Shown here piece after piece: positions 24,917 through 33,154 of a DNA stretch of 64,000 nucleotides. Position 1 is the first letter of the stretch; each line of letters opens with the position of its first letter. The notes beneath the pieces are model-generated. The model saw nothing but the letters and a program-made list of their open reading frames with translations. It was not told where the DNA came from and ran no database searches. Origin of the DNA: Larkinella sp. C7 (lineage in GTDB: Bacteria; Bacteroidota; Bacteroidia; Cytophagales; Spirosomataceae). The stretch covers positions 124,001-188,000 of the forward strand of contig NZ_VBSL01000008.1 in the NCBI RefSeq assembly GCF_006149005.1. Direction: 5' to 3'. Made by a program: the position numbers and the translations under genes.

Positions 24917-26248
24917 TCAGTTATTTTTCCGGGTTTTCTTGATTGGTTTTCCGTACTTCTTCATCATCTCTTCGGCGTGGTTCCGGCGCACATTGACCTT
25001 CTTGTTTTTCTCGATTTTCTCGTGAAACGCCCCGCCGAACGTATCGCTCAGGTGAATTTTCACGCCCGGATTTTTCATGTTCACCTTCGGTTTTTCATCT
25101 TCGGTCAGCACGTCCGAAATGACAAGGTCCCCGGGAAGCGGCAGCATCGGAATGGCGTAATTCATCAACTGCTCGATGGTGGCCTGCTGCTCTTTTTCCT
25201 TTTCGGTGATGAACGCAATGGCGATCCCGTTTTTATCGGCGCGGCCCGTCCGGCCAATCCGGTGAATGTACATTTCGGGCACTTCCGGAATGTCGAAATT
25301 GACGACGTGCGACACCTCGGCCACATCCAGCCCGCGGGCAATGATGTCGGTCGCAATCAGAATGCGGTAATTCCCCTCCTGAAACTGCCGGACCGAATTG
25401 AAGCGGTGGTTTTGTTCCTTATTGGAGTGAATGACGCCAATCTGCTCGGGAAACTTCGCTTCCAGTTGCTCGTAAAGCTGGTTGGCCAGGTTCTTGGTCG
25501 CCACAAAAACCAGCACCTTGGTCATGTCGGCATTCTGGCGAAGCAGCAATTCCAGCAGATTGATCTTGGTGTAAAAGTTTGGAACCGCATACGCCGTCTG
25601 GCTGATGTTTTCCAGGGGCGTTCCCACCGGAGCCGCTTCGACCCGAACCGGGTTGTTGAAATACGTTTCGATCAGCCCCTCCACCTCCTCGGTCATGGTG
25701 GCCGAAAACAGCAGGTTTTGCCGCCGGACCGGCAGCAAATCCAGAATGGTGGTCAATTGCGTCCGAAAACCGAGGTTGAGCATTTCGTCCACCTCATCAA
25801 TCACCAGCCGTTTGATGGTTTTGGTTTTCAGTAACCCTTTGATAGACAAGTCGATTAGCCGACCCGGTGTAGCCACCAGCACATCCATTCCCTGCTCCAC
25901 TTCGGCAATTTGGGGTTTGATGTTCACCCCGCCGTAGATGCCCACCACGGCCAGATTCATGTAGGGAGTCAACTGCTTCACCGCTTCCACGACCTGCACC
26001 ACCAGTTCCCGCGTCGGAACGATGATGAGGAGTTGCGGAAGCCGGTCTTTCGAAAACTGGAATTGCCGCAGACACGGCAGCAGGTACGCAAACGTTTTGC
26101 CGGTTCCGGTTTGGGCAATGCCACACACATCTTTTCCCGACATCACCACCGAAAATACCGTCTGCTGAATGGGCGTGGGCGTGGTGTAGCCCAGATCCGT
26201 CAAGGCATTTAAAAGCGGTTTATTCAGATTTAATTCTTCAAAAGTCAT
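24917..26248 (-). CDS. DEAD-box-family RNA helicase with DEVD in motif II
   Basis: About 443 residues from the ATG of MTFEELNLNKPLLNAL; an ATG eight codons upstream is possible. It has the full helicase core: PTPIQQ, Walker A AQTGTGKT (residues 45-52), PTRELVVQVVEAVK, TPGRLIDLS, motif II written DEVD instead of DEAD, SAT, ATDIIARGLDV and HRIGRTGRADKNG. A lysine/arginine-rich tail (KKNKVNVRRNHAEEMM... KKTRKNN) probably contacts RNA. It is paralogous to the helicase 500 bases away, and the two lie on the same strand around the antitoxin-like gene. Confidence 0.94.
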   Translation of the reverse strand: MTFEELNLNKPLLNALTDLGYTTPTPIQQTVFSVVMSGKDVCGIAQTGTGKTFAYLLPCLRQFQFSKDRLPQLLIIVPTRELVVQVVEAVKQLTPYMNLAVVGIYGGVNIKPQIAEVEQGMDVLVATPGRLIDLSIKGLLKTKTIKRLVIDEVDEMLNLGFRTQLTTILDLLPVRRQNLLFSATMTEEVEGLIETYFNNPVRVEAAPVGTPLENISQTAYAVPNFYTKINLLELLLRQNADMTKVLVFVATKNLANQLYEQLEAKFPEQIGVIHSNKEQNHRFNSVRQFQEGNYRILIATDIIARGLDVAEVSHVVNFDIPEVPEMYIHRIGRTGRADKNGIAIAFITEKEKEQQATIEQLMNYAIPMLPLPGDLVISDVLTEDEKPKVNMKNPGVKIHLSDTFGGAFHEKIEKNKKVNVRRNHAEEMMKKYGKPIKKTRKNN

Positions 26249-26319
26249 ATCCTTTTCTATAAACGAAACCATTTAGGCTCTTTTACTCTTTACGTAGGAA
26301 CGCTTACCCATAGGCTTCC

Positions 26320-26757
26320 ATGAAAACACAAAATTACGAAAACCACGTTCGGTATTACCCTCCGCACCACTTTGTATTTTACCCGGTCGTTCTTATTCTG
26401 CTGGGAATCAGCCTTTACTACACCTTCAAAGCCGATGAGCCGACCATGATCTGGTTGTTCATTTCTCTTCTGATTGTCCTGATCACCTGGGTGGCTTTCA
26501 TGCTGCGGCAACACTACGCCCTTGGTAATCAGAACCGAATCGTTCGGCTGGAGATGCGGTTTCGGTATTATGTACTGACCAACCGGCGATTGGAAACCAT
26601 CGAAAACCAACTTTCGTTCGGCCAGCTTCTCGCCCTGCGGTTTGCGTCGGACGACGAACTACCGAATTTGACCCAACGCGCTATCGCTGAAAATCTTAGC
26701 CCGGACGAAATCAAGAAGTCGGTTGTCCACTGGATGCCCGATCACCTGCGGGTGTAA
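26320..26757 (+). CDS. DUF6526 family membrane protein
   Basis: A 145-residue protein with a short cytosolic start (MKTQNYENHVRYYPPHHFVF), two adjacent transmembrane helices (VVLILLGISLYYTF and WLFISLLIVLITWVAF), and a charged soluble C-terminal half containing QNRIVRLEMRFRYYVLT and LSFGQLLALRFASDDELP. This arrangement is typical of the DUF6526 family of Bacteroidota, whose function is unknown. It is divergent from the helicase by only about 70 bases. Confidence 0.85.
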   Translation: MKTQNYENHVRYYPPHHFVFYPVVLILLGISLYYTFKADEPTMIWLFISLLIVLITWVAFMLRQHYALGNQNRIVRLEMRFRYYVLTNRRLETIENQLSFGQLLALRFASDDELPNLTQRAIAENLSPDEIKKSVVHWMPDHLRV

Positions 26758-26830
26758 GCAGAGCGGTTTTCGGTACACGGTTTTTGGTTTTAGGATAAGG
26801 CTGGGAGCCTTTTTATGAAAATCAAAACCA

Positions 26831-26930
26831 ATCCCGGCGGGATGACCAATCGTATATGAACCGTCCCGACGGGACTATTTTCCTATCAATGCCCGTGGTT
26901 TCTACAAAATGGACCACATCCCTACGGGAC
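26831..26930. repeat. Three TCCCnnCGGGA palindromes (dispersed repeat element)
   Basis: Near-palindromes at 26831-26843, 26863-26875 and 26918-26930 share the core TCCC-nn-CGGGA, with centres 32 and 55 bases apart. They lie in a 266-base gap between convergent genes. A further TCCCGGCGGGA occurs at 50540-50550. The surrounding sequence has stops in every frame long enough to matter, so it is not a gene. Confidence 0.5.
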
Positions 26931-27023
26931 AGATGGCAAAACCGGGTTCCAGAAGACTCCTTTGGAGCTACAGCCAAGAAATGGATTCCAGCCTTCAAAC
27001 ACTTCTAACCGCTTGAACGGGTA

Positions 27024-27803
27024 TTACTGCGCCGTTTCTTTCTTCAATGCATACACCAGGGCATGATAATCAGTTACTTTTTTGGTGATCAGTCCCTGCT
27101 TATTGATCACGAAATGCGTGGGATACGCGTTGATTTGCAGTTGGTCGGTCAGATAACTTGCCTGATCCGGGATCACGGCGTAATCGAATTGTTTTTTCTT
27201 TAAAAACCCGGCTACTTTTTGCCGGGGATCCATACAAAGGCTGAGAAACAACACATCCGGGCGGTTTTTGTATTGGCTTTTCAGTTGATTCAAGGCCGGC
27301 ATTTCCTGCACACACGGCAAACAGGCAATAAACCAGCATTTCAACACCACAATTTTCCCTTTCGTCGTCTCATTGGTGTATGTATTTCCTTCCATGTCCG
27401 TAAAACGATAGGCAGGCAGGGCCGTCCCTTCCTTCTGAAAATGCTCCAGTTCTTCGAGGCCCCAGTACTTCACCGTCGTTTTAATGTCCTGACTGACTGA
27501 CTCCTCCAATTTGGACAACTGATACACCGCAGTCGAATCGTCCGATTTCAGCCGCAGGGGAAAATACCGTCCGGTGGAAATGGATTTTAGAAAACTTTCC
27601 TGCGTCATGGGATTGGCAAGCGTATCCAGGGCCTGATAGTCATCAGACAACTTTACATTTTTTTCGCGGTAAGCCAGAAAACTCGTGATATCTTTCAGCA
27701 GGATGGCAGGCTCCGCAACGGGGTCGCCGTATCGTTTATTTTGACGACAGGAAATCGTGAACAGGCTTACCAAAACCATTCCAAAAACAAGGCTCCATCT
27801 CAT
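27024..27803 (-). CDS. TlpA-family thiol:disulfide lipoprotein
   Basis: A 259-residue lipoprotein, starting at the ATG that gives MRWSLVFGMVLVSLFTISC with the lipid-modified Cys at about residue 19. A longer in-frame start nine codons upstream would spoil the signal peptide. After a non-conserved region of about 130 residues comes a thioredoxin fold: IVVLKCWFIACLPCVQEM carries the redox CLPC, LFLSLCMDP follows, and the cis-Pro is in NAYPTHFVINKQG. It would reduce disulfides at the membrane or periplasm, as in cytochrome maturation or oxidative protection. It is divergent from a TonB receptor. Confidence 0.88.
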   Translation of the reverse strand: MRWSLVFGMVLVSLFTISCRQNKRYGDPVAEPAILLKDITSFLAYREKNVKLSDDYQALDTLANPMTQESFLKSISTGRYFPLRLKSDDSTAVYQLSKLEESVSQDIKTTVKYWGLEELEHFQKEGTALPAYRFTDMEGNTYTNETTKGKIVVLKCWFIACLPCVQEMPALNQLKSQYKNRPDVLFLSLCMDPRQKVAGFLKKKQFDYAVIPDQASYLTDQLQINAYPTHFVINKQGLITKKVTDYHALVYALKKETAQ

Positions 27804-27858
27804 CGTAACAACGTACTGATTATCGATCATTTTTCACTCTTTTTTGCCAGAAAAATCC

Positions 27859-27866
27859 TACTTTTG
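27859..27866 (+). promoter_or_regulatory. Bacteroidota -7 box (TACTTTTG) with long leader to TonB receptor
   Basis: A perfect TAnnTTTG element followed by about 200 bases before the receptor start codon. Near the end of this leader a small stem AGCCC/GGGCT (28033-28037 and 28043-28047) precedes a TTTG tract and could attenuate transcription. I see no recognised riboswitch in it. Confidence 0.4.
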
Positions 27867-28071
27867 CAGAAATAGGTAGTTGTAAGCTATCCGGACCATT
27901 CTGTTCCGAACGCAAACTACACCCATTTCAAGTAGTTAAGGCCATCTCTTCCCAATTTGCGAGCAGTATCACGTCGCCGACCCGAACCAATCGGGGCCGA
28001 TTCTACCATTTATAGGTATTAAAAGTAAAAATAGCCCTTGGTGGGCTTTGTTGAGTATACGATAAACGCGA

Positions 28072-30552
28072 ATGAACCGAACCTTTACACCCTTTCCCCT
28101 CCTTCCGGGCATGTTTTCCCTAAACTTTAAAAAGTGCATTTTTTGTTTATTCCAGTTGATCCTTTGCTGCCTACTGGCCTCGTCTGTAAGCTACGCGCAG
28201 GACGGCAAACTGAAAGTGAAAGGGAAAGCACTGGATGCCCAAACCAACGCGCCACTCATTTTTGCCAGTGTCCGGTTGTTCAAACCCGCCGATAGTTCAT
28301 TCGTTGCGGGGGCCATTACCACCGAAACCGGCGAGTTCTCGGTCGATGCCGTGGCCGGAAACTACTACGCCGTTGTGGAGTTTATGGGGTACAAACCGCT
28401 GAAAAAATCCGCCATCCGCCTGACCCGCGACAATTCTCCGCTCGACATCGGCACGCTTAAACTCGCGGCTTCGGCCAGCACACTGGATGAAGTGGTGGTG
28501 CAGGGCGAAAAAAGTTCGATGGAATTTTCACTGGATAAAAAGATTTTCAACGTGGGGAAAGACCTCGCCAACGCGGGCGGAACAGCCGCCGATATTCTGA
28601 GTAATGTGCCGTCGGTGGCCGTGGATGTCGAGGGCAACGTCAGCCTGCGGGGCAGCAACAGCGTCCGGATTCTGATCGACGGAAAACCGTCGGGCCTGGT
28701 CAGCATCAAAGGCGGCAGCGGTTTGCAACAGTTGCAGGGCAGCAGCATCGAGCGCATCGAAGTGATCACCAACCCCTCGGCGCGCTACGAAGCGGAAGGC
28801 ATGGGCGGTATTATCAACATCATTCTGAAGAAAGAGCGGAAAGAAGGTTTCAATGGTTCCTTTGACGTCATTGTCGGACACCCGACCAATTATGGACTGG
28901 CCGCCAACGTCAATTACCGGCGCAAAAACCTGAATTTTTTCGTCAACTATACCGCGGCATACCGGAACACACCCGGCCGCAGCACCTTGTATCAGGAGTT
29001 GTATCGCAACGATTCGACGTTCCTGACCGAGCAAAACTCGACCAGCAAACTCAAAGGGCAAAACAACAACGCCCGGGCCGGAATCGACTATTTTTTCAAC
29101 GACAAAAACGTATTGACGGGGGCGTATACCTGGCGGATCAGCAAAGGCAAACGGTTTACGGACATCCGCTACCGCGATTACATTACCAGCCTGAGCAACC
29201 CGCAGAGCATCACCTATCGCACGCAGGACGAAACCGAAACCGAACCCAATTCCGAATACGCCCTGACCTACAAACGGTCGTTCAAACGCCAGGGCCACGA
29301 ACTGACCGCCGACCTGCGGTATCTGGACAATTGGGAAAGTTCGGATCAGTATTTCGGCCAGCGGACGGTTCTGCCCGATGGCGGTCCTTCCGGCGTCCCG
29401 AATTCGCTGCAACGGTCGATCAACGACGAAACCGAGAAGCAGTTTCTGGTGCAGATCGATTACGTCCAGCCGTTTGCAAAAGACGGCAAGTTTGAGGCCG
29501 GTTTGCGGAGCAGTACACGCGACATGACCAACAACTACTGGGTACGGGAACAGACTTCCGATGGCGGCTGGATTCCGGTTCCGGGGCTGACCAACGACTT
29601 TCTGTACGAAGAAAACATCAATGCGGTTTACGGGATGATTGGCAACAAAACCCGCAAATTCTCCTACCAGGCGGGGTTGCGGGCCGAGTGGACAGACGTC
29701 ACCACGACGCTGAAACAAACCAATGAGGTCAATCCCCGCAGCTACGCCAACCTGTTTCCGAGCGTTCACGTCACCTACGACATGCCGCAGCAGAATGCGC
29801 TGCAACTGAGCTACAGCCGCCGGGTTCGCCGACCCAATTACAACGACCTCAGCCCGTTTTCGACTTTTAGCGACAACCGGAACTTCTGGAGCGGCAACCC
29901 CGATCTGAACCCGGAATTTACGGATGCTTTTGAAATCGGTCACATCAAATACTTCGCGAAAGGTTCGATCGGGTCGTCGCTGTACTACCGGCATACCACC
30001 GGCAAAATCGTGCGCATCCGCCGGGTCGACGAAAACGGTTTTTCGAATACGCGCCCCGAAAACCTGGCAACGGAAGACTCCTACGGGGCCGAGTTTACCA
30101 GCTCGTTCACGCCGGTTAAATGGTGGAAAATGGACGGAAGCTTTAACTTCTTCCGCGCCGTTACCAACGGTGACAACCTCGACGCCAACTTTCAGAGTGA
30201 CACTTATAGCTGGTTTGTGCGGGCCACCAACCGGCTGACGGTTTGGGAAAAAACCGACGTTCAACTGCGCGCCAACTACGAAGCCCCCCAACTGACCCCG
30301 CAGGGAAAACGGAAGGCCATTGCCACGCTGGATTTTGCCGTCAGCAAGGACATCATGAAAAATAACGCCACGCTGACCCTGAACGTAATCGACGTGTTCA
30401 ATTCCCGCCGGTTCCGCTCCATCACCGAGGGCGCTAATTTCTACACCGAAACCAACTCGCAGGGGCGGCTCCGTCAAATCAACCTGACGTTCAATTACCG
30501 CCTGCGGCAGGCCAAGAAGAAAACGAAAGACGTCGGCGAAGGCGATTATTAA
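28072..30552 (+). CDS. TonB-dependent receptor, outer membrane beta-barrel family
   Basis: An 826-residue outer-membrane receptor of the OMP_b-brl_3 type. A signal peptide ends near SVSYAQ; an ATG 13 codons downstream (28111) is an alternative start. A carboxypeptidase-like domain (VKGKALDAQTNAPLIFASV) is followed by a plug with STLDEVVVQGEKSSMEFS, ILSNVPSVAVDVEGNVSLRG, VRILIDGKPSGL and IERIEVITNPSARYEAEGMG, then a barrel with RRPNYNDLSPFST. It lacks a SusD partner, so it is probably not a classical glycan importer; siderophore, metal or peptide uptake are possible. It is divergent from the TlpA gene, and a GNAT gene follows 12 bases after its stop. Confidence 0.92.
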   Translation: MNRTFTPFPLLPGMFSLNFKKCIFCLFQLILCCLLASSVSYAQDGKLKVKGKALDAQTNAPLIFASVRLFKPADSSFVAGAITTETGEFSVDAVAGNYYAVVEFMGYKPLKKSAIRLTRDNSPLDIGTLKLAASASTLDEVVVQGEKSSMEFSLDKKIFNVGKDLANAGGTAADILSNVPSVAVDVEGNVSLRGSNSVRILIDGKPSGLVSIKGGSGLQQLQGSSIERIEVITNPSARYEAEGMGGIINIILKKERKEGFNGSFDVIVGHPTNYGLAANVNYRRKNLNFFVNYTAAYRNTPGRSTLYQELYRNDSTFLTEQNSTSKLKGQNNNARAGIDYFFNDKNVLTGAYTWRISKGKRFTDIRYRDYITSLSNPQSITYRTQDETETEPNSEYALTYKRSFKRQGHELTADLRYLDNWESSDQYFGQRTVLPDGGPSGVPNSLQRSINDETEKQFLVQIDYVQPFAKDGKFEAGLRSSTRDMTNNYWVREQTSDGGWIPVPGLTNDFLYEENINAVYGMIGNKTRKFSYQAGLRAEWTDVTTTLKQTNEVNPRSYANLFPSVHVTYDMPQQNALQLSYSRRVRRPNYNDLSPFSTFSDNRNFWSGNPDLNPEFTDAFEIGHIKYFAKGSIGSSLYYRHTTGKIVRIRRVDENGFSNTRPENLATEDSYGAEFTSSFTPVKWWKMDGSFNFFRAVTNGDNLDANFQSDTYSWFVRATNRLTVWEKTDVQLRANYEAPQLTPQGKRKAIATLDFAVSKDIMKNNATLTLNVIDVFNSRRFRSITEGANFYTETNSQGRLRQINLTFNYRLRQAKKKTKDVGEGDY

Positions 30553-30564
30553 GATTATTCGGAC

Positions 30565-31419
30565 ATGAGCACCCTCCAAATCCGCCGGATGACGCTGCCG
30601 GAACTACAGGACATTGCCGTGGAATGGGCGGCTGCTGAAGGCTGGAATCCCGGTTTGGGCGACGCAGCCTGTTTCTACGCAGCGGACCCCGACGGTTTTC
30701 TGGCAGGCTGGCTCGATGGCCAGCCCATTGCCTGCATCTCGGCGGTGCGCTATCCACCGGATTTTGGGTTCATCGGCTTCTACATCGTTCGGCCCGGCTA
30801 CCGGGGCCAGGGTCACGCTCTGACCCTCTGGAAAGCTGCCATGCAGCACCTGGAAGGGCGCACCATCGGTCTGGATGGCGTGGTCGAACAGCAGGAAAAC
30901 TACCGGCGATCCGGTTTTGCGTTGGCCTACAACAACATTCGTTTCGAAGGCACCACACCCCTGCCCATTACCGCGGAAACCGGTGCCACGGTCGTTCCGG
31001 GCGACCAGCTTCCTTTTGAATCCCTCCTGGCCTACGACCGGCTTTATTTCCCGGCTGACCGGGCCGCTTTTCTGGCGGCATGGCTTCGTCAGCCCGACGC
31101 CACAGCATTGGCGGTTGTTGTCGGCGAAGAAATCCAGGGGTATGGCGTGATTCGGCCCAGCCGCGAGGGGTTTAAAATCGGACCCCTCTTTGCCGAAACA
31201 CCCGCTTTCGCCGATCAGCTTCTGACCCGACTCGTTCAATCCATTGCCCCCCAAACCCGGTTTTATTTGGATGTTCCGGCAGCTAACCCGGCAGCCGTGG
31301 CCCTCGCCCGGCAGTACGGCATGCAGCCGGTTTTTGAAACCGCCCGGATGTATACCGGAAACGCCCCCCGCATTGCCGTGAACGGCATCTTTGGCGTAAC
31401 CACCTTCGAACTGGGGTGA
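30565..31419 (+). CDS. GNAT-family N-acetyltransferase (two-domain, YitH-like)
   Basis: A 284-residue cytosolic protein. The N-terminal GNAT domain (residues about 4-135) has the acetyl-CoA-binding motif A in FYIVRPGYRGQGHALTLWKA and YRRSGFALAYNNIRFEG. A second domain after residue 150 resembles the C-terminal GNAT-like half of YitH-type acetyltransferases (AVVVGEEIQGYGVIRPSREG, KIGPLFAE, AVALARQYGMQPVFETARMY). It acetylates an unknown small molecule or amine. It starts 12 bases after the TonB receptor and is probably co-transcribed with it. Confidence 0.85.
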   Translation: MSTLQIRRMTLPELQDIAVEWAAAEGWNPGLGDAACFYAADPDGFLAGWLDGQPIACISAVRYPPDFGFIGFYIVRPGYRGQGHALTLWKAAMQHLEGRTIGLDGVVEQQENYRRSGFALAYNNIRFEGTTPLPITAETGATVVPGDQLPFESLLAYDRLYFPADRAAFLAAWLRQPDATALAVVVGEEIQGYGVIRPSREGFKIGPLFAETPAFADQLLTRLVQSIAPQTRFYLDVPAANPAAVALARQYGMQPVFETARMYTGNAPRIAVNGIFGVTTFELG

Positions 31420-31507
31420 GCCCGCTTCCATTCGCTGGCTCACGGGCTACGAATCCTGAAATAGCACCTGTTATGTACCCAATCCCGCCAATTACCAGTT
31501 TGGCGTA

Positions 31508-31536
31508 TTGGAAGTCCTTCTGCCTTGCGACCTTTG
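31508..31536 (+). promoter_or_regulatory. Candidate promoter, TTG and CCTTTG elements
   Basis: TTG (31508-31510) and GACCTTTG (31529-31536) are 18 bases apart, close to the Bacteroidota TTTG/TAnnTTTG pattern but with GA for TA. The element lies 53 bases before the next start codon. Confidence 0.35.
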
Positions 31537-31589
31537 AATACCGATCCCAACGACCTGATCAGCGGGAGCAACGCTAACGAACACGACGC

Positions 31590-32243
31590 ATGGCCCTTAC
31601 ACACCCCTTTAACACAACGCCACAACCATATTCTCAGGAATCCACCAACGTCATTTACGAACTGCTGTTCTGTGACTCCCTGGCGTATTACAAAAACCGC
31701 ATTCAGTCGCCGTACGAATATCCGTGGACGGTTTTGCTGGCCGATACCGCAGACACTTCCGATTTGCAGAACGTGGCGGCTGACCCAGACGTCGAAACCC
31801 GAATCAAGGCCCTTGCCTGCCACCGGTTACGGGAAAACGGGCTCCCCATCGAAAAGAGAGAATTGCTGGCGGTTGTCGTCGAAGTCGGTTTGGACAATGG
31901 GCTCGATGTACTGGCTTCGTATCAGGACGGAACCGCCCGCTACATCAATCATACCGAACGGATGGTGATTTGGGAAGCCACCGATTCTCGATCCAACACC
32001 CTGACATCCAACCTGTTCAACGCCAGCATCAACATCGTGACCAAAATCGGTCCCTGGGACGGTCCCCGACGGCCCCATCCCGTCGAAGGGAATGTCCGGA
32101 TTTCGTTTCTGGTGTCTGACGGACTTTATTTTGGCGAAGGTCCCATCAACGTTTTGTTCAATGATGCCCTGGCGAGTCCGGCCCTGACGGCCGCCACCGA
32201 ACTCATGCAATATGTAACGGAGAAAGACCTCGCCAATCAGTGA
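31590..32243 (+). CDS. Hypothetical protein (217 aa)
   Basis: A 217-residue soluble protein beginning MALTHPFNTTPQPYSQES. The N-terminal half has YELLFCDSLAYYKNRI and a helical stretch DPDVETRIKALACHRLRENG. The C-terminal half is beta-rich with ARYINHTERMVIWEATD, IVTKIGPWDGPRRPHPVEGN and RISFLVSDGLYFGEGP. There is no signal peptide or membrane segment. Codon use and length support a real gene. I do not recognise a characterised family. It ends 9 bases from the convergent SDR gene. Confidence 0.78.
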   Translation: MALTHPFNTTPQPYSQESTNVIYELLFCDSLAYYKNRIQSPYEYPWTVLLADTADTSDLQNVAADPDVETRIKALACHRLRENGLPIEKRELLAVVVEVGLDNGLDVLASYQDGTARYINHTERMVIWEATDSRSNTLTSNLFNASINIVTKIGPWDGPRRPHPVEGNVRISFLVSDGLYFGEGPINVLFNDALASPALTAATELMQYVTEKDLANQ

Positions 32244-32252
32244 CGTTCTTTT

Positions 32253-33044
32253 TTACCAGCTTGTCCAACCACCATCGACCAGTAAATTCTGCCCCGTAAC
32301 AAACGCTGACGCATCAGAGGCCATGAAAACCACCGGGCCTTTGATGTCGTCATCGTTGGCAAAACGGCCCAGGGGCGTCAGACGTTTGTAGTTTTCGACA
32401 AATTCTTCCTTCCCGCTCATCTGCTCCACACCGGGGCCGTAGCCGCCGGGGCTGATGCAATTCGCCCGGATGTTGTCTTTCCCGTAGTAATTCGCCAGCC
32501 ATTTGGTGAAGCCCACCATGCCCCATTTGTCGTACGTATAATTGACCGGGCTGGTCATGCCGGTCGTTCCATACACCGGAAAATGGGGACCGACCGCGCC
32601 CTGTATTGAGCTGATGTTGATGATGTTACCGGACTTTTGCGGAAGCATCACGGCAATCACGGCCTGGGTGATCAGCACCAAACCGGTCGAATTGATCCGC
32701 TGGGCTTTTTCCCAGCTTTCCCTGTCGATATCGGCCAGATTTTGGAAGCCTTCGCGGGAAACCGCATTGTTGACCAGCACATCGATCCGGCCAAAGCGGT
32801 TTTTCACTTCATCCACAAACGCGCGAATCGAGTTTTCATCTTCCAGATCCAGCGCCATGCCCTCGGCCCACCAGCCTTTTTCCCGAATGGTCGCGGCAAA
32901 TTTCCGGCATTTCTCACCATCCCGTGATGCAATGATAACCTCCGCACCCGCTTCGGCCAGGGCCCAGGAAATGGGCGTCCCGAAAAAGCCCGCGCCACCG
33001 GTTACAATGGCAATTTTGCCCGAAAGACTGAATAGATTCTTCAT
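32253..33044 (-). CDS. SDR-family oxidoreductase (PtmA-like glycine motif)
   Basis: A 263-residue NAD(P)-dependent short-chain dehydrogenase. The cofactor motif reads TGGAGFFG, with Phe where classical SDRs have the second Gly, similar to TGGAGLLG of PtmA-type enzymes of nonulosonate clusters. VDVLVNNAVS-type (IDVLVNNAVS), the catalytic Ser in ISSIQGA and the YTYDK form of YxxxK are present, then NCISPGGYGPG. It reduces or oxidises a sugar-like hydroxyl or keto group. It is the last gene of the 23-kb minus-strand array and is separated from the aldo/keto reductase by a repeat, so its membership of the operon is uncertain. Confidence 0.9.
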   Translation of the reverse strand: MKNLFSLSGKIAIVTGGAGFFGTPISWALAEAGAEVIIASRDGEKCRKFAATIREKGWWAEGMALDLEDENSIRAFVDEVKNRFGRIDVLVNNAVSREGFQNLADIDRESWEKAQRINSTGLVLITQAVIAVMLPQKSGNIINISSIQGAVGPHFPVYGTTGMTSPVNYTYDKWGMVGFTKWLANYYGKDNIRANCISPGGYGPGVEQMSGKEEFVENYKRLTPLGRFANDDDIKGPVVFMASDASAFVTGQNLLVDGGWTSW

Positions 33045-33068
33045 TTGTTTTTTCTTCGATATTCGTTA

Positions 33069-33152
33069 TTCGATATTCAATATTCGTTATTCAATCATCA
33101 GATATACAATGCTTTAATATCGAATAATGAATTACGAATATTGAATAACGAA
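33069..33152. repeat. AT-rich inverted repeat (ATTCGATATTC word family)
   Basis: Arms at 33069-33090 and 33131-33152 match at 20 of 22 positions. The left flank carries extra copies of ATTCGTTATTC-type words. TTCGATATTCAA recurs at 36084-36095 inside another hairpin, so the two belong to one repeat family. Confidence 0.55.
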
Positions 33153-33154
33153 GT

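Noticed and set aside
26758-27023. A gene in the gap between the DUF6526 and TlpA genes
   Set aside because: All frames are broken; the sequence is better explained by short palindromic repeats.
27867-28071. A cobalamin or other known riboswitch in the TonB-receptor leader
   Set aside because: No conserved B12-box or other recognisable aptamer sequence is visible; only a 5-bp stem is seen.
28528-30579. A 683-codon open frame on the minus strand opposite the TonB receptor
   Set aside because: It is antisense to a receptor with complete plug and barrel motifs, has no recognisable domain, and reflects the high GC at third codon positions. Similar long antisense frames at 11548-13101, 20851-22134 and 10023-11318 were rejected for the same reason.
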